Assembly: GCF_042853465.1 (NCBI RefSeq)
Contig: NZ_AP031497.1
Coordinates: forward strand, 868,001 to 932,000
Length of the DNA stretch: 64,000 nt
Reading direction: 5' to 3'
Source of the DNA: Simiduia litorea
GTDB taxonomy: Bacteria; Pseudomonadota; Gammaproteobacteria; Pseudomonadales; Cellvibrionaceae
The notes below the pieces were generated by a model. The model was not told the origin of the DNA. It was given only the letters and a program-made list of their open reading frames with translations, and ran no database searches. A program made the translations under genes and the position numbers. Shown in pieces: positions 18,498-27,629 of the stretch; the stretch's first letter is position 1, and every line of letters begins with the position of its first letter.

Positions 18498-19373
18498 ATG
18501 GATGTAGCGAAATTCTACTTAGTTGAATTCAAGAAGAAAGCTTGGAAATATTCGTTGCTTAAACATGGCGTCAAACGTGTCGACAGTCCTTTTTCTGTCT
18601 GCATTGTTATGAGGGCAGATAAGTGTGATCCGAGTGCCCGTCTTTGGGAGGCGGTTGACGCAGCGAAAACTGCGGCTGTTGGAAAGTCAGAGTGGGCATT
18701 ACAGCGCTCGGGCTTTCAATTGATCATGTTAGTCAACGGCGGTGCTGAGGTCATTGAGTCAAACCCTATGGGTGCTGATAATGCTGAGGCATCTTCCGAG
18801 GTAAAATCAGGCGCTGAAAAAATTGCTGCATCCATTGAAAAGCTCAGTGCGGTACAGGATGTTGTTTGGATTTCCTGTGGTCTAGCCAGTGATGATTTGA
18901 CGGCTGCCCTGGCGCTTTTTTGGCGAAGAAAGGTCAGTCTTGCTCATCACTGGGTGCATTGCTATCAACCTAGAAGTACTCTATTGCCTTTGGTGAATAT
19001 GGCTGAGCCAATGAACTATGTGATGAGTGACCGGTTGGCGCATACGAAAGTTCCGAATGTGTTAGGTTCGATTCATCGGTTGGTTGTCATCTTCTATCGA
19101 CTTAAACATGATCGCCGCTATCGCAAAGAATATGCAGTAAAAGACATCAAGTTACATGTTTCTGCTGTTATAAGGCTTTTTATTTCTGCCTATTTTTTGA
19201 TATTTATTTTATTATATTTGATAGGTCTTGATGTGCTTTGGAACGCTGTGATAGGTGCATTTGTGTCGGCTTCTGTGTTCCTTTCAATCCAGTTATTATC
19301 TGGTTATTTCCTCTACCGGAAAGGTATCGATAATCAAGGTTTTGTTCTCTTCTCTGAAAAAAATAAATCTTAA
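18498..19373 (+). CDS. Unrecognised 291-residue protein with two C-terminal TM helices
   Basis: The first 200 residues are soluble-looking alpha/beta (SPFSVCIVMRADKC, GFQLIMLVNGGAEVI, VVWISCGLASDD), followed by a basic stretch (FYRLKHDRRYRKEY) and two transmembrane helices at about 215-237 and 241-270, so the bulk is probably cytoplasmic. ATG 18498 has AGGTGG about eight bases upstream. It lies behind a hairpin after the Gly/Ala-rich gene and is AT-rich like it. No family recognised; membrane anchoring is the only supported property. Confidence 0.7.
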   Translation: MDVAKFYLVEFKKKAWKYSLLKHGVKRVDSPFSVCIVMRADKCDPSARLWEAVDAAKTAAVGKSEWALQRSGFQLIMLVNGGAEVIESNPMGADNAEASSEVKSGAEKIAASIEKLSAVQDVVWISCGLASDDLTAALALFWRRKVSLAHHWVHCYQPRSTLLPLVNMAEPMNYVMSDRLAHTKVPNVLGSIHRLVVIFYRLKHDRRYRKEYAVKDIKLHVSAVIRLFISAYFLIFILLYLIGLDVLWNAVIGAFVSASVFLSIQLLSGYFLYRKGIDNQGFVLFSEKNKS

Positions 19374-19385
19374 AGCGACTAAAGT

Positions 19386-19414
19386 TTAGATTGTCACTGG
19401 TGTTACCAATCTAA
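19386..19414. terminator. Weak bidirectional hairpin between convergent genes
   Basis: An 8-bp stem TTAGATTG/CAATCTAA (19386-19393 with 19407-19414) with a 13-nt loop, sitting where the cassette and the mscS-like gene converge. The right arm overlaps the mscS stop codon. Confidence 0.35.
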
Positions 19415-20556
19415 CCGTCCGATCGAATCTGCGCTTCCAGTTGCGCAGGTGTCGCCAGTGAAATATCCGCCAATACGGATGCGGTGTATACCGCTTCATT
19501 TACTTTGTAGGCTGTACCCATTAAGTGTTTTCTTAACGTTGAAGTGTGTTTGGTATTGGGGATGCGCTCTAGGTAAAACCAAAGCGTATATTCCAGTGCG
19601 TAATCTCCAGCACTTGTGAGCGCCCATTCAAACATTTTGTTATTGTTGATCTTTACTTCTTTGTTGATGACACAGGCTTCAAAAGCTTGCCGGAACATTT
19701 GATCGATTTTATTCTTAAAAATATTGAGATGTTCGGTTTTCTCTTTGGTTGATGCACCGGTAATGCCTGGATAGCCAATTTTATAGGTAAGGGGTTGGCG
19801 AATACCGTCTGTACTCGCTATGCGGCTCAAATTGTCGATTTTACTTTGGGTGAATTGGCTGTTGCGAATAAGGGTGCGGTGGTTGTTGCGAATATCGTAT
19901 AAAATAACGTAGATAAGCGTGACTTTACTAATGACGTATTCGTCTGGATGGCGGTCGATAACGACCACATCGCCGTCTTCCAAAATTTCTGTGTTTAGAA
20001 TAATCAAACCGCTAATAATATCTGGCGCCCAAATCGAGCTGGTGAATGCTAAAAAGGCAATCAAAATCCCAAAGATTCCGGTTGTTTCGAGCAGGCTGTT
20101 TGCGCCCCAAATTTTAATGATAACGTACAGCGTAGTTAAGGTAATAACCATCAGTAGCAGTAGGTCGACGAGTCGGCTGCTATAGGTGTCTAAGAATACC
20201 TTTTTCCCATCCAGTACCTTTTGATGGCCAAAGCGCTTGCGGGAAAAGTAACTGGCGAGGCTGTTGACGAACAGACCTCCGTAAATGGCCATTAGTGAAA
20301 GGCCAACATTAATAAAATAGTTTTCGTAGCCGGAATTCGTTCTTATGAGCGCCAGATCTACCCCGTGCAAGACTAAAACAAGAATATTCAATGCACGGAA
20401 TACCTTGATTCGCGTGTCGCTATCTATACCGGCCTGAACCATCTGTAGAAGCGGTCTAGCGAATATTAGAAGGGTAATATTGGTAAGAAATATGAGCGAA
20501 TGCACCAGCCATTGAGTGCGGCTTAATTCAGGTAGTATCCATTGGATGGCGTCCAT
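19411..20556 (-). CDS. MscS-family mechanosensitive ion channel
   Basis: About 381 residues. There are four or five N-terminal transmembrane helices, then the pore-lining helix region GIFGILIAFLAFTSSIWAPDIISGLIIL, matching the MscS Gly/Ala-rich TM3 only loosely, and the beta domain DGDVVVIDRHPDEYVISKV with the RTLIRNSQF strand. MscS channels release solutes on hypo-osmotic shock. ATG 20556 is preferred: GAGG lies six bases upstream, whereas the longest frame begins at a TTG four codons earlier. The start is about 80 bp from the trmK stop, and both are on the minus strand. Confidence 0.88.
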   Translation of the reverse strand: MDAIQWILPELSRTQWLVHSLIFLTNITLLIFARPLLQMVQAGIDSDTRIKVFRALNILVLVLHGVDLALIRTNSGYENYFINVGLSLMAIYGGLFVNSLASYFSRKRFGHQKVLDGKKVFLDTYSSRLVDLLLLMVITLTTLYVIIKIWGANSLLETTGIFGILIAFLAFTSSIWAPDIISGLIILNTEILEDGDVVVIDRHPDEYVISKVTLIYVILYDIRNNHRTLIRNSQFTQSKIDNLSRIASTDGIRQPLTYKIGYPGITGASTKEKTEHLNIFKNKIDQMFRQAFEACVINKEVKINNNKMFEWALTSAGDYALEYTLWFYLERIPNTKHTSTLRKHLMGTAYKVNEAVYTASVLADISLATPAQLEAQIRSDG

Positions 20557-20637
20557 GCAATGCCTCAAATTAATGTCTTAGCGTGACCGGTTAAAGGTGG
20601 TCTATCATTCAATAGTTAGGCTGTAGGTGTCAAATAC

Positions 20638-21354
20638 TTAGGTTTTATTGCCATTTAGCGATAACGTCATTAGTTCAATTTCTGCGCGATAAAGCGCGGC
20701 GGTTGATTTCGCTTTTCCGCTTGTGCAGCTCTTGGATTGATCACCGTAATGAATAGCCATTTTTTTTAGATAATCGAGGTGATCTTGATTTTTTGGTTGC
20801 CAGTGCTGGCCAATGGCGGATATGTCCGTCTGGATGGATGCATTGTGATAGCTAACGTATAGTATTTCGTAGTTCCAGCGTTTTTCTTTGAGGAAATTTT
20901 CCTCGATGAGTTTAAAATCTTTACCAATGAGGAATTCGCGCAAGTAATATTGCGCCGTATTTGGACAGAGTAAAAAATCAATCTGCTGTTTCTGATGGCG
21001 GCTAATGATGCTATCGATGATGGTTGCTGCTAGTTCGCCGCCAATACCGGCCAACACAACGAGGTGACGGCGCTTTGGGTCTAGTGCAATAGAGCCCGCA
21101 TCGGCACAGGTTACACCGCACTGGGTTGCATTAAATTCACCTAACCGAATACGTAGGTCCTCCATCAAGTGCGGCACGCAATCGACAAACTCTACACGGG
21201 GCACAACGTGCTTACGCAAGAGTTTCATACCGAGATAACCATGATCGCAACAGCAGTCCCAGACGCTATCGTAGTGGGCTGCCCGGCTTTGAATCACGTC
21301 AAACAGCCGCTTTAATCGGGGTTTCAGCCTGACTCTGGGTGTGTCTTGGGGCAT
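20638..21354 (-). CDS. trmK: tRNA (adenine(22)-N1)-methyltransferase TrmK family
   Basis: A 238-residue class I SAM-dependent methyltransferase. The SAM loop region is WDCCCDHGYLGMKLL, followed by VEFVDCVPHLM and the family signature VVLAGIGGELAATII, and then LLCPNTAQYYLREFL in place of the usual QP-N motif. TrmK methylates N1 of A22 in tRNA. It carries a short N-terminal extension rich in Arg/Lys (RVRLKPRLKRLF) that starts the fold as in the family. No clear ribosome site precedes the ATG. Confidence 0.85.
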   Translation of the reverse strand: MPQDTPRVRLKPRLKRLFDVIQSRAAHYDSVWDCCCDHGYLGMKLLRKHVVPRVEFVDCVPHLMEDLRIRLGEFNATQCGVTCADAGSIALDPKRRHLVVLAGIGGELAATIIDSIISRHQKQQIDFLLCPNTAQYYLREFLIGKDFKLIEENFLKEKRWNYEILYVSYHNASIQTDISAIGQHWQPKNQDHLDYLKKMAIHYGDQSKSCTSGKAKSTAALYRAEIELMTLSLNGNKT

Positions 21355-21480
21355 AGGAGTAGGAATGTGCCTGCTTAAGGTGGATTTCGCGCCATTATAA
21401 CAACTGGCAAGCCGATCAGGCGCAGGTAAATCGTTGATTCCTACCTATACTTGAGCCTAGGTTGATACTGGAAGTCTGTG

Positions 21481-22680
21481 ATGAGCACGCCAATAGATAA
21501 TTTACTCAACATACTTGCGAAGAAAGATGGATCAGATTTGTATCTGAGCACCGGTGCACCACCTTGCGCTAAATTCCAGGGGCATCTAAAGCCGCTCAAT
21601 CAAACCCCTTATACCGCCGGTGAAATTGAAGCAATTGCCGACGCCATTATGGATGATGAGCAGCGCAAAGTTTTTAGTGCGGAGCTAGAAATGAATTTGG
21701 CGATATCCATTGCTGGTGTTGGCAGGTTTCGCATCAACATTTTTAAACAGCGCAATGAAGTGTCTATCGTGGCGCGCAATATCAAGGCTGACATTCCCAA
21801 GTTTGAGGATCTTCGATTACCCGAGGTGTTAAAAGACATAATTCTCACTAAGCGCGGCTTGGTGCTTTTTGTTGGCGCCACGGGTTCGGGTAAGTCGACC
21901 TCGCTAGCGGCGCTCATTGATCACCGCAACAGTACGAAGGCTGGGCACATTATTACTATCGAAGACCCAGTGGAGTATGTGCATCGGCATAAGAAGTCGA
22001 TTATTAATCAGCGCGAGGTGGGGGTTGATACCCGCAGCTTTCGCAACGCCTTGAAAAACACCTTGCGCCAGGCCCCGGATGTGATTCTTATTGGCGAAAT
22101 TCGGGATCGAGAAACCATGGAGCATGCGCTTGAGTTTGCCGAAACCGGGCACCTGGCCATCTCCACGTTACATGCCAATAACGCCAATCAGGCGCTGGAG
22201 CGGATTATCAACTTCTTTCCGGAAGAACGACGACCACAGCTGTTGTTGTCGCTATCGCAGAACTTGCGTGCCTTCGTATCCCAGCGCCTTATCCCCACCA
22301 TTGACGGCAAGCGCTGTGCTGCGGTGGAAATTCTCATTGGCACCAAGACAATTCAGGAGATGGTCTACACCAGTCGCTTTCATGAAATTAAGGAAATTAT
22401 GGAGAAATCGGAGAATTTGGGGATGCAAACCTTCGATGGCGCGTTATTCCACCTATTTAAGGAAGGGCGTATTAGCCAAGATGAGGCAATCGCCAATGCC
22501 GACTCTGCCAACAACTTGCGCCTGCGGATAAAGCTCGATAGCCGCAAGGTCGGTGCTGAGGCACAACCTAGCGCCGATGCGGCACCGGCAGAGGTTGAGA
22601 AGCCGGCCGGCCTGTCATTTGGCAGCTTGTCATTGGAAGAAATGGATGGTGACGATGAAGAGAATGGCATCCATAAATGA
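21481..22680 (+). CDS. pilU: Type IV pilus retraction ATPase PilU
   Basis: A 399-residue secretion-type ATPase, accessory to PilT in pilus retraction at the inner-membrane base. It has Walker A GATGSGKST, the Asp box TIEDPVEYVH, Walker B VILIGEIRDRETM and the His box STLHANN. The C-terminal tail beyond the ATPase core (NADSANNLRLRIKL and an acidic end) and the N terminus (LLNILAKKDGSDLYLS) match PilU rather than PilT. ATG 21481 is preferred over GTG 21478 because GGAAG lies six bases upstream. No pilT neighbour is visible in the window. Confidence 0.93.
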   Translation: MSTPIDNLLNILAKKDGSDLYLSTGAPPCAKFQGHLKPLNQTPYTAGEIEAIADAIMDDEQRKVFSAELEMNLAISIAGVGRFRINIFKQRNEVSIVARNIKADIPKFEDLRLPEVLKDIILTKRGLVLFVGATGSGKSTSLAALIDHRNSTKAGHIITIEDPVEYVHRHKKSIINQREVGVDTRSFRNALKNTLRQAPDVILIGEIRDRETMEHALEFAETGHLAISTLHANNANQALERIINFFPEERRPQLLLSLSQNLRAFVSQRLIPTIDGKRCAAVEILIGTKTIQEMVYTSRFHEIKEIMEKSENLGMQTFDGALFHLFKEGRISQDEAIANADSANNLRLRIKLDSRKVGAEAQPSADAAPAEVEKPAGLSFGSLSLEEMDGDDEENGIHK

Positions 22681-22814
22681 GGCTGAGTTCTCAATACTGT
22701 ACTAATATTGTTGAATTCGGCGCCAAATTAAATGGGTGGTGATAGGATGCGCGACCATTAAATTGATAATTGTTGGCTGTTATATACAGGCGCGAGGTTT
22801 TTCTGGGAATAAGC

Positions 22815-23600
22815 ATGTGTAGGCCCTTCATTTGGTTCGTAAATTTTGCCTTGCTGGTCTTTGCCGGCATGGTTTGCGCGGATGATGCTAATAAACAACG
22901 CATCGTTATCGGCATGGGAAATTTCGAACCTTATTTTATCGCCGACAAAGAAAGCGGCCTCTTTACAGAATTGATTAATGCTGTGTTTGTACACATGCCT
23001 GATTACAAGCCGGTGTATAAGTTTGGTTTTAGTAACGCTGCATTGTGGGCGAGTTATGAGGCTGCTCGAGTTGATGCGGTAACTAACCTCTTCGATTCGA
23101 TAGCGGTCGAAGGTTGTCGCACAGATCCGGTTTTTTTGTATCGCGACGTGGCTATTACCTCGGCCATTAATGCACCATCCATTGAATCGGTGGCAGATTT
23201 AGCGGGGCTAAGTATTGTAACGTTTCAAGGTGCGAGTAAATTTTTTGGTCCAGAATTTTACAGTGTTATTCGCGCAGATAAGTACAGTGAAACAGAAAAG
23301 CCGGAATTACAGGCGCGTATGCTAATGGGCGGGCGTTACGATGTCAGCGTAGGAGACCTGCTGATTTTCCTCAACGCGAGAAAAAAACTGCGCGCGAGGC
23401 CAGCAGACAAGGATGCCGAATTTTCGATACATATCCACGATATTTTCCCGCAAATTATGGCCAGCATGGGCTTTCGGGAGCAGGGATTATGTGATGCATT
23501 TAATGCAGGCTTGAAAGCGGTCAAAGACTCGGGGGAGTACACGGCCATTTATCGCCGTTATTATAAAGCATATGACTATATCCCTTCCGTAAACGAGTAA
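22815..23600 (+). CDS. Periplasmic solute-binding protein, family 3-like
   Basis: About 261 residues with an N-terminal signal peptide (hydrophobic core FVNFALLVFAGMV, cleavage near VCADD). The mature part follows the family 3 pattern: an initial strand IVIGMGNFEPYFI, the domain-2 entry SVADLAGLSIVTFQGASKF and a final helix GEYTAIYRRYYKAY. No permease or ATPase gene is nearby, so it could act as a lone sensor/binding protein; the ligand cannot be guessed. ATG 22815 is supported by GGGA upstream and by the signal peptide; the frame extends to 22770. Confidence 0.75.
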   Translation: MCRPFIWFVNFALLVFAGMVCADDANKQRIVIGMGNFEPYFIADKESGLFTELINAVFVHMPDYKPVYKFGFSNAALWASYEAARVDAVTNLFDSIAVEGCRTDPVFLYRDVAITSAINAPSIESVADLAGLSIVTFQGASKFFGPEFYSVIRADKYSETEKPELQARMLMGGRYDVSVGDLLIFLNARKKLRARPADKDAEFSIHIHDIFPQIMASMGFREQGLCDAFNAGLKAVKDSGEYTAIYRRYYKAYDYIPSVNE

Positions 23601-23670
23601 GTGAACACGGTAGTTTTAAAGGTAAATGGCTGCTATCTTGCTTGAGAGTATTATCGACAAGAGCCATATT

Positions 23671-24132
23671 ATGAATCTCAAACCCTCTCTGTATGTTTTT
23701 TTCCTGTTACTGTTTTCACAGCCACTATTCGCTCAGGATAAGGCTCAGCTCACGCAGCTACTGATTAACTTTCTACACGCAACCGACAGTGCCGAACAAC
23801 ACCAGCGGTTTTGGGCGGACGATTTAATTTACACCAGCTCCGCTGGAAGCCGCTTTGGCAAGGCGGAGATTATGGCTGGTTTCGCCCCATCGAGTGATAC
23901 TGAGGAGGGTAGCGAAAACGAGGGTGATACCGTGCAGACATACGCTGCTGAAGATGTTGATATCCGTCTTTTCGGTACAACAGCGGTTGTTGCGTTTAAA
24001 TTAGTCGGCACCAGTGCGGGAAATGAAGGAGCCCATACTACCTACTATTTCAATACGGGCACGTTTGTGAAGCGAGCCGGGCAGTGGCAAGCCGTAGCTT
24101 GGCAGGCGACAAAGATTCCCGAGTCAGATTAG
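23671..24132 (+). CDS. Exported SnoaL/DUF4440-like protein (NTF2 fold)
   Basis: About 153 residues: a signal peptide (LYVFFLLLFSQPLFAQ) and an NTF2-like domain (LTQLLINFLHATDS, HQRFWADDLIYTSSAGS, FGKAEIMAGF, VDIRLFGTTAVVAFKLVG, GQWQAVAWQATKI). Such domains bind small ligands or act as isomerases; the role is unknown. The signal peptide favours ATG 23671 over the upstream ATG 23626. It stands alone, 70 bp after the binding-protein gene. Confidence 0.72.
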   Translation: MNLKPSLYVFFLLLFSQPLFAQDKAQLTQLLINFLHATDSAEQHQRFWADDLIYTSSAGSRFGKAEIMAGFAPSSDTEEGSENEGDTVQTYAAEDVDIRLFGTTAVVAFKLVGTSAGNEGAHTTYYFNTGTFVKRAGQWQAVAWQATKIPESD

Positions 24133-24272
24133 CTCGTCGAAGTGCCGGTGCGTCATCGAACGCTAGCGGCTTTAAGCACCGATCATTAAAAGTACTTCTA
24201 TTTTTGGTTTGCTTTTATATAAGTTGTGTCTACTCAAGCTAGGCATTTTCGCCATTCCAATCCGCGTATATA

Positions 24273-24301
24273 GCACCCACCTAGCTTAGCTCGGTGGGTG
24301 C
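24273..24301 (+). terminator. Hairpin downstream of the SnoaL-like gene
   Basis: A 9-bp GC-rich stem GCACCCACC/GGTGGGTGC (24273-24281 with 24293-24301) with an 11-nt loop in the gap before maeB. It lacks a clear U tract, so it could be a terminator or part of the maeB leader. Confidence 0.4.
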
Positions 24302-24438
24302 ATGGCGTATAGCCTAAGCGCAATGTTATGATAGCCCTTCCTGAGGTCGCGATTTCATCTTGGCTCAAGCTAGAAGTATTTCACGGCTGCAAAATGCAAC
24401 CAAAATATCCATTCGCGTTAGGTTACCCAGAGGTAAGC

Positions 24439-26718
24439 ATGTCAGACGATCGTCAAATACCCAGCCGCCATCCCGCTCTCGATTACCACGAATTCCCAAA
24501 GCCTGGAAAGTTGGAGATAAGGGCCACCAAACCTTTGGCAAATGGTCGGGATTTAGCGAGAGCTTATTCACCTGGTGTTGCCGAAGCCTGTTTGGAAATT
24601 GTTAAAGACCCTTCGGCGGCAACGCGATACACCGCTCGTGGAAATTTAGTCGCGGTGGTGAGCAATGGCTCTGCTGCATTAGGCTTAGGTAACATTGGCC
24701 CGTTGGCGTCTAAACCTATTATGGAAGGCAAGGCTGTACTATTTAAAAAATTCGCCAATATTGATTGTTTCGACATTGAAGTGAATGAAAGTGATCCGGA
24801 AAAGCTTGCTGAAATAGTAACCTCGCTAGAGCCTACCTTTGGTGCGATTAATCTAGAAGATATTAAAGCGCCAGATTGTTTTATTGTCGAAAAACTGTGT
24901 CGCGAGCGGATGAATATACCGGTCTTTCACGACGATCAGCACGGTACAGCTATTGTTGTTGGCGCTGCGGTAACGAATGCCTTGTTGGTTGCCGATAAGG
25001 CCTTTGAGGATATTAAAGTGGTATCCACCGGTGGTGGTGCTGCGGGTATCGCTTGTCTGAATATGTTGGTGAAACTAGGCGTTCAACGAAAAAATATTTG
25101 GTTATGCGATATCGACGGCCTTGTGTACGAGGGCCGCGAGAGCCAAATGACTGAGCAAAAAGCCGCTTTTGCACAAGCCAGTGAGCTGCGCAGTTTGGCG
25201 GACGTTATTGACAATGCCGATTTATTTTTAGGCTTGTCAGGGCCTGGTGTATTGAGCCAAGACATGGTTAAAAAGATGGCGCCTCGGCCCATTATTTTCG
25301 CGCTCGCGAATCCAACGCCTGAAATCATGCCCGATTTAATTCGCGAAGTTGCGCCAGAGGCCATCATTGCGACAGGTCGATCGGATTTTCCCAATCAAGT
25401 TAATAATGTTTTGTGTTTCCCGTTTATATTCCGCGGTGCCCTAGATGTAGGGGCCACTGAAATTAATGATGCAATGGAGTTGGGCTGCGTTGAAGGCATC
25501 GCGGCGTTAGCTCGCGCCTCCTCCAGTGCCGAAGCGGCTGCAGCCTACAAAGATGAAAGTTTAAAATTTGGTGCCGATTACTTAATTCCGAAACCCTTCG
25601 ATCCACGTTTGTTGGCAACTGTGGCTTGCGCAGTGGCTAAAGCCGCGATGGAAACCGGTGTGGCTGCGCGCCCGGTGGAAGACTTACAGGCCTATAAGGA
25701 AACATTGAATCGCTCGGTGTTTAAGTCAGCGCTGATTATGCGTCCTGTGTTCGACGCGGCTCGGCAGGCGCAGCGCCGAATTATTTTTGCCGAAGGCGAA
25801 GATGAGCGAGTTCTGCGTGCAGCGCAAGCCGTTGTTGAGGAGCTCAATTATAGGCCTATTCTCATTGGTCGCCCCGAAGTCGTCGAAGCGCGCTGTGAGC
25901 GCTTTGGCCTATCGGTACGGCCGGGTGTGGAGTTTGAACTTATAAACCCAGAGCACGACGATCGTTTTCGCGATTACTGGTCAACTTATCATCAATTGAT
26001 GCAACGTAAAGGCGTAACACCGGATTTGGCTAAAGCTACCATGCGTACAAATGCCACCGCTATCGCGGCCGTCGCTGTTCAGCGCGGCGACGCCGATTCA
26101 ATGATCTGCGGCACCTTCGGCCAGTACCTCTGGCATTTGAATTATGTAGAGCAAATCATTGGTTCCGGTTCACTGCGTTCGGTAGGCGCTCTATCGTTAA
26201 TGCTGATTGAAAGTGGGCCACTCTTTATTGCTGATACGCATGTTTTTCCCGAGCCAACACCCGTACAGATTGCCGACATAGTAACGGCTGCCGCAAGACA
26301 TGTGCGCAGGTTTGGCTTGAAGCCGCGCATTGCACTGTGCTCGCAATCACAGTTTGGCAATATGCAATCCAACTCTGGCCGCACGATGCGTGCTGCGATT
26401 GAATTGTTGGATGAAAAAACCGTCGATTTTGCGTATGAAGGCGAGATGACTCTAGATGTTGCTTTAGATCCAGAGCTACGCCAGCGCATTTTCCCTAACG
26501 CACGCTTTTCTGAGCCAGCCAATGTTTTGGTATTCGCCAATGCCGACGCCGCTAGCACAGCGAGAAACATTCTCAAAATGTGCGCAAACGGGTTAGAAGT
26601 TGGGCCTATTTTAATGGGCATGGGTAACAAGGCCCATATCGTCACACCAGCAATCACTGCGCGCGGTCTGCTAAATATTGCCGCTCTGGCTGGCACTCCG
26701 GTGCAGCATTACGGCTAA
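24439..26718 (+). CDS. maeB: NADP-dependent malic enzyme, MaeB type with phosphotransacetylase-like domain
   Basis: 759 residues from ATG 24439, the same length as E. coli MaeB. It converts malate to pyruvate with NADP+. The N-terminal malic domain has RDLARAYSPGVAEACLEI, INLEDIKAPDCF and PVFHDDQHGTA; the NAD(P) domain has VVSTGGGAAGIACLNML and RSDFPNQVNNVLCFPF. The C-terminal 330 residues are the phosphotransacetylase-like regulatory domain (EGEDERVLRAAQ, GTFGQYLWHLNYVEQ, NVLVFANADAA), usually inactive for acetyl transfer but able to sense acetyl-CoA. AGAGGT just upstream fixes the start, although the frame opens at 24328. It can drain C4 acids produced from the succinyl-CoA route. Confidence 0.95.
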   Translation: MSDDRQIPSRHPALDYHEFPKPGKLEIRATKPLANGRDLARAYSPGVAEACLEIVKDPSAATRYTARGNLVAVVSNGSAALGLGNIGPLASKPIMEGKAVLFKKFANIDCFDIEVNESDPEKLAEIVTSLEPTFGAINLEDIKAPDCFIVEKLCRERMNIPVFHDDQHGTAIVVGAAVTNALLVADKAFEDIKVVSTGGGAAGIACLNMLVKLGVQRKNIWLCDIDGLVYEGRESQMTEQKAAFAQASELRSLADVIDNADLFLGLSGPGVLSQDMVKKMAPRPIIFALANPTPEIMPDLIREVAPEAIIATGRSDFPNQVNNVLCFPFIFRGALDVGATEINDAMELGCVEGIAALARASSSAEAAAAYKDESLKFGADYLIPKPFDPRLLATVACAVAKAAMETGVAARPVEDLQAYKETLNRSVFKSALIMRPVFDAARQAQRRIIFAEGEDERVLRAAQAVVEELNYRPILIGRPEVVEARCERFGLSVRPGVEFELINPEHDDRFRDYWSTYHQLMQRKGVTPDLAKATMRTNATAIAAVAVQRGDADSMICGTFGQYLWHLNYVEQIIGSGSLRSVGALSLMLIESGPLFIADTHVFPEPTPVQIADIVTAAARHVRRFGLKPRIALCSQSQFGNMQSNSGRTMRAAIELLDEKTVDFAYEGEMTLDVALDPELRQRIFPNARFSEPANVLVFANADAASTARNILKMCANGLEVGPILMGMGNKAHIVTPAITARGLLNIAALAGTPVQHYG

Positions 26719-26737
26719 ATCATTTACCGAGGTTGCT

Positions 26738-26908
26738 ATGGGTAAGACTATTGTTAAGTTTGAAATTGAGAAAGAAACAAAAAATAGCGTGCGCTATAAA
26801 GAGGTGCCGGCAGAGGGCGCTGCGCCTATTATTGGTAGCCTCTATGTACAGAAGTGGTTTGCCGGTGACGCTAAGGTGATAGAAATCAGCATCGATAAAA
26901 AGGCCTAG
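26738..26908 (+). CDS. Conserved small protein (56 residues)
   Basis: ATG 26738 has CGAGG five bases upstream. The product is a compact predicted beta protein (KTIVKFEIEKETKNSVRYKE then IIGSLYVQKWFAGDAKVIE). Short proteins with the KETKNxVRY...LYVxK pattern occur widely in bacteria with no known function. The gene sits 20 bp after maeB and 5 bp before the GST gene, so all three are likely co-transcribed. Confidence 0.75.
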   Translation: MGKTIVKFEIEKETKNSVRYKEVPAEGAAPIIGSLYVQKWFAGDAKVIEISIDKKA

Positions 26909-26912
26909 TGGT

Positions 26913-27575
26913 GTGACAGATCCGCACCACGCTTTACCCATTTTATATTCGTTTCGTCGTTGCCCCTACGCGATGAGGGCGCGGCTGGCGTTGAAGGTGG
27001 CGGGCGTTGAGGTACAGTTAAGAGAGATTTTACTAAAAAATAAGCCGCAGCCAATGCTTGAAATTTCACCGAAAGGTACGGTGCCGGTGTTGCAGTTGCC
27101 GTCGGGGCAGGTAATAGACGAAAGTCGAGATATCATGGCATGGGCTGCAATGCAATCTGGCGGTGAGCTCTTGGTTGCAAGTGAAAATGTGGCGCAGACA
27201 TGGCTAGATATCAATGATTTTGAGTTCAAACAACATCTCGATCATTATAAATATGCCGATCGATACCCTGAACGGCCGGCGGCGTTTTACCGTTCTGCCG
27301 GCGAGCGCTTCTTAATGCGATTAGAGCAGCAGCTGCAATTGCAAAAGAAAGCGGGTGTTCCAAACTATTTATTAGGGCTGAGCTTATCGCAGGCGGATAT
27401 CGGAATTATTCCGTTTGTTCGGCAGTTTTCTATGGTGGACCAACCCTGGTTTGAGTCTACTGGTTATGAATGTGTTAAAAAATGGTTGCACTATTGGTTG
27501 GGGTCCGAAATTTTTAGTCGAGTTATGCGGCGCTACCCTCAGTGGCACGCTTCAGAGGTGCCAACAATTTTTTAA
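26913..27575 (+). CDS. Glutathione S-transferase family protein
   Basis: A 220-residue GST: thioredoxin-like N terminus (ILYSFRRCPYAMRARLAL with a CPYA active-site-like motif, then GTVPVLQLPSGQVIDESRDIM, which holds the cis-Pro and the Glu-Ser glutathione contacts) and an all-helical C-terminal domain. The CPYA motif and overall shape recall glutaredoxin-2-like GSTs. The start is GTG at 26913, four bases after the previous stop. Substrate unknown. Confidence 0.85.
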   Translation: MTDPHHALPILYSFRRCPYAMRARLALKVAGVEVQLREILLKNKPQPMLEISPKGTVPVLQLPSGQVIDESRDIMAWAAMQSGGELLVASENVAQTWLDINDFEFKQHLDHYKYADRYPERPAAFYRSAGERFLMRLEQQLQLQKKAGVPNYLLGLSLSQADIGIIPFVRQFSMVDQPWFESTGYECVKKWLHYWLGSEIFSRVMRRYPQWHASEVPTIF

Positions 27576-27629
27576 ATCGCATAGAGGTAAATAGTCGCAT
27601 ATTTTTTGATCTTGAGTATGGATATAGGC

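Noticed and set aside
26142..26696. 184-codon frame antisense to maeB
   Set aside because: Mirror frame of a conserved enzyme domain; no ribosome site or recognisable product.
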